Shown here: piece after piece, positions 5,040 to 5,521 of the stretch | How positions within the stretch are numbered: the stretch's first letter is position 1 | How the letters are laid out: each line of letters opens with the position of its first letter | Assembly: GCA_028064935.1 (NCBI GenBank) | Contig: JAPTWT010000276.1 | Location: 1 to 5,521, forward strand | DNA: 5,521 nucleotides | From: Gammaproteobacteria bacterium | GTDB taxonomy: Bacteria > Pseudomonadota > Gammaproteobacteria > Acidiferrobacterales > Acidiferrobacteraceae | Direction of reading: 5' to 3' | Program-made: the position numbers and the translations under genes | Notes under the pieces: model-generated | Told to the model about the DNA's origin: nothing | Database searches by the model: none | Seen by the model: the letters and a program-made list of their open reading frames with translations, nothing else

Positions 5040-5521
5040 TTACTTGCCCACGGAAGCCCTGTATGACCAATGGTTCTGTGTTTCGAGCGTCTTAAGTGCC
5101 GCGTTGTCCCAGGACACGACCTGTTGCACGTTGCCGATGCTCTCGGCCTGCTTCACGAATTGCGGCCACTGCGAGAAACTCTCTTGCCCCAAAATGAACT
5201 TCGCCAACTGTTCGTTCATGTACGTGCTGAGCGCTGTTGTATCGTTCGCAATCTGGGTTTGCTGCTGCGCGCTTAACGGAAGGGACGGCGCAAAGTTGTT
5301 CGGGTCAACCGACTTCAAGCCATCGGACGTCTGCGAAGTGAAGCTCCACATGCCATCCCACGTAATCTTGCCGTGCAGGTAAACGGGCATGAGCCCGAAC
5401 ATTTGATTCTCGGCGTCTCGGTTTTCCGGAATCCATTGGATTCCAATCCTGATGCCGCTCCCTGCACCGACCGGCAATTTCTGCAGCAAGGGCTTGTCGA
5501 TAGGCGGCTCATGGTTTTTCA
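5040..5521 (-). CDS. Extracellular solute-binding protein, C-terminal part (5' end outside window)
   Basis: The minus frame is open from the right edge to a TAA at 5040-5042, giving the last 159 residues of a longer protein; the internal TTG at 5489 is only a residue in the chain. The end of the protein, LSTYMNEQLAKFILGQESFS then QWPQFVKQAESIGNVQQVVSWDNAAL, has the layout of the C-terminal helices of large sugar-type ABC solute-binding lipoproteins in Bacilli (LplA/YtcQ-like, usually about 500 aa or more). These act outside the membrane, handing oligosaccharides or similar solutes to a permease pair. The signal peptide and lipobox would lie outside the window, so ligand and attachment cannot be judged. 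Upstream residues such as HEPPIDKPLLQKLPVG and PVYLHGKITWDGMW are not diagnostic. No permease genes follow on this side. The 3' end faces the YitT-like gene across the shared terminator. Confidence 0.75.
   Translation of the reverse strand, partial: KNHEPPIDKPLLQKLPVGAGSGIRIGIQWIPENRDAENQMFGLMPVYLHGKITWDGMWSFTSQTSDGLKSVDPNNFAPSLPLSAQQQTQIANDTTALSTYMNEQLAKFILGQESFSQWPQFVKQAESIGNVQQVVSWDNAALKTLETQNHWSYRASVGK

Noticed and set aside
4633..5382. A 249-codon plus-strand frame
   Set aside because: It runs through the 3' half of the YitT-like gene in another frame, across a strong terminator, and opposite the solute-binding protein; it has no known motif.
1..5521. Defence system, mobile element, CRISPR array or toxin-antitoxin pair
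   Set aside because: No transposase, integrase, regular repeat-spacer pattern or paired small genes are visible. The zeta-toxin-like fold of the P-loop kinase alone is not enough, since no antitoxin gene is adjacent.

Overview
The 5.5 kb window looks like ordinary chromosomal DNA of a Gram-positive, Bacillota-type bacterium. GC content is moderate, purine-rich Shine-Dalgarno (SD) sequences of the AAGGGAG type precede several genes, GTG and TTG starts are used, and the gene families (YbiT/YkpA-type ABC-F ATPase, YitT-type membrane protein, sugar-type solute-binding protein) are typical of Bacilli. An Alicyclobacillus-like organism would fit, but that is an inference from style and not a database match.

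Layout from left to right. Positions 1-1021 (minus) hold the N-terminal 340 residues of a polytopic GT-C glycosyltransferase (family 39/PMT type) that runs off the left edge. A 316-bp divergent intergenic region follows, with a candidate plus-strand promoter, an imperfect ~70-bp duplication and small hairpins. Positions 1338-1907 (plus) encode a 189-aa P-loop kinase-like protein. A 515-bp stretch with no convincing gene separates it from the convergent ABC-F gene at 2423-4021 (minus), whose start is best placed at a TTG codon with a strong SD. Upstream of the ABC-F gene, 4022-4321 holds a possible leader with a 28-codon open reading frame, an 8-bp inverted repeat and a candidate sigma-A promoter. 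Positions 4322-4954 (plus) encode a short YitT-like membrane protein that ends in a good bidirectional terminator. That terminator is shared with the convergent 3' end of a solute-binding protein gene (5040-5521, minus), which runs off the right edge.

The genes do not form an operon: neighbours alternate in orientation and each seems to be its own transcription unit. I see no defence system, mobile element, CRISPR array, tRNA or rRNA. The most interesting item is the possible uORF/inverted-repeat leader in front of the ABC-F gene. The dyad that replaces a normal SD in front of the YitT-like gene comes second. Both are inferences from sequence layout.
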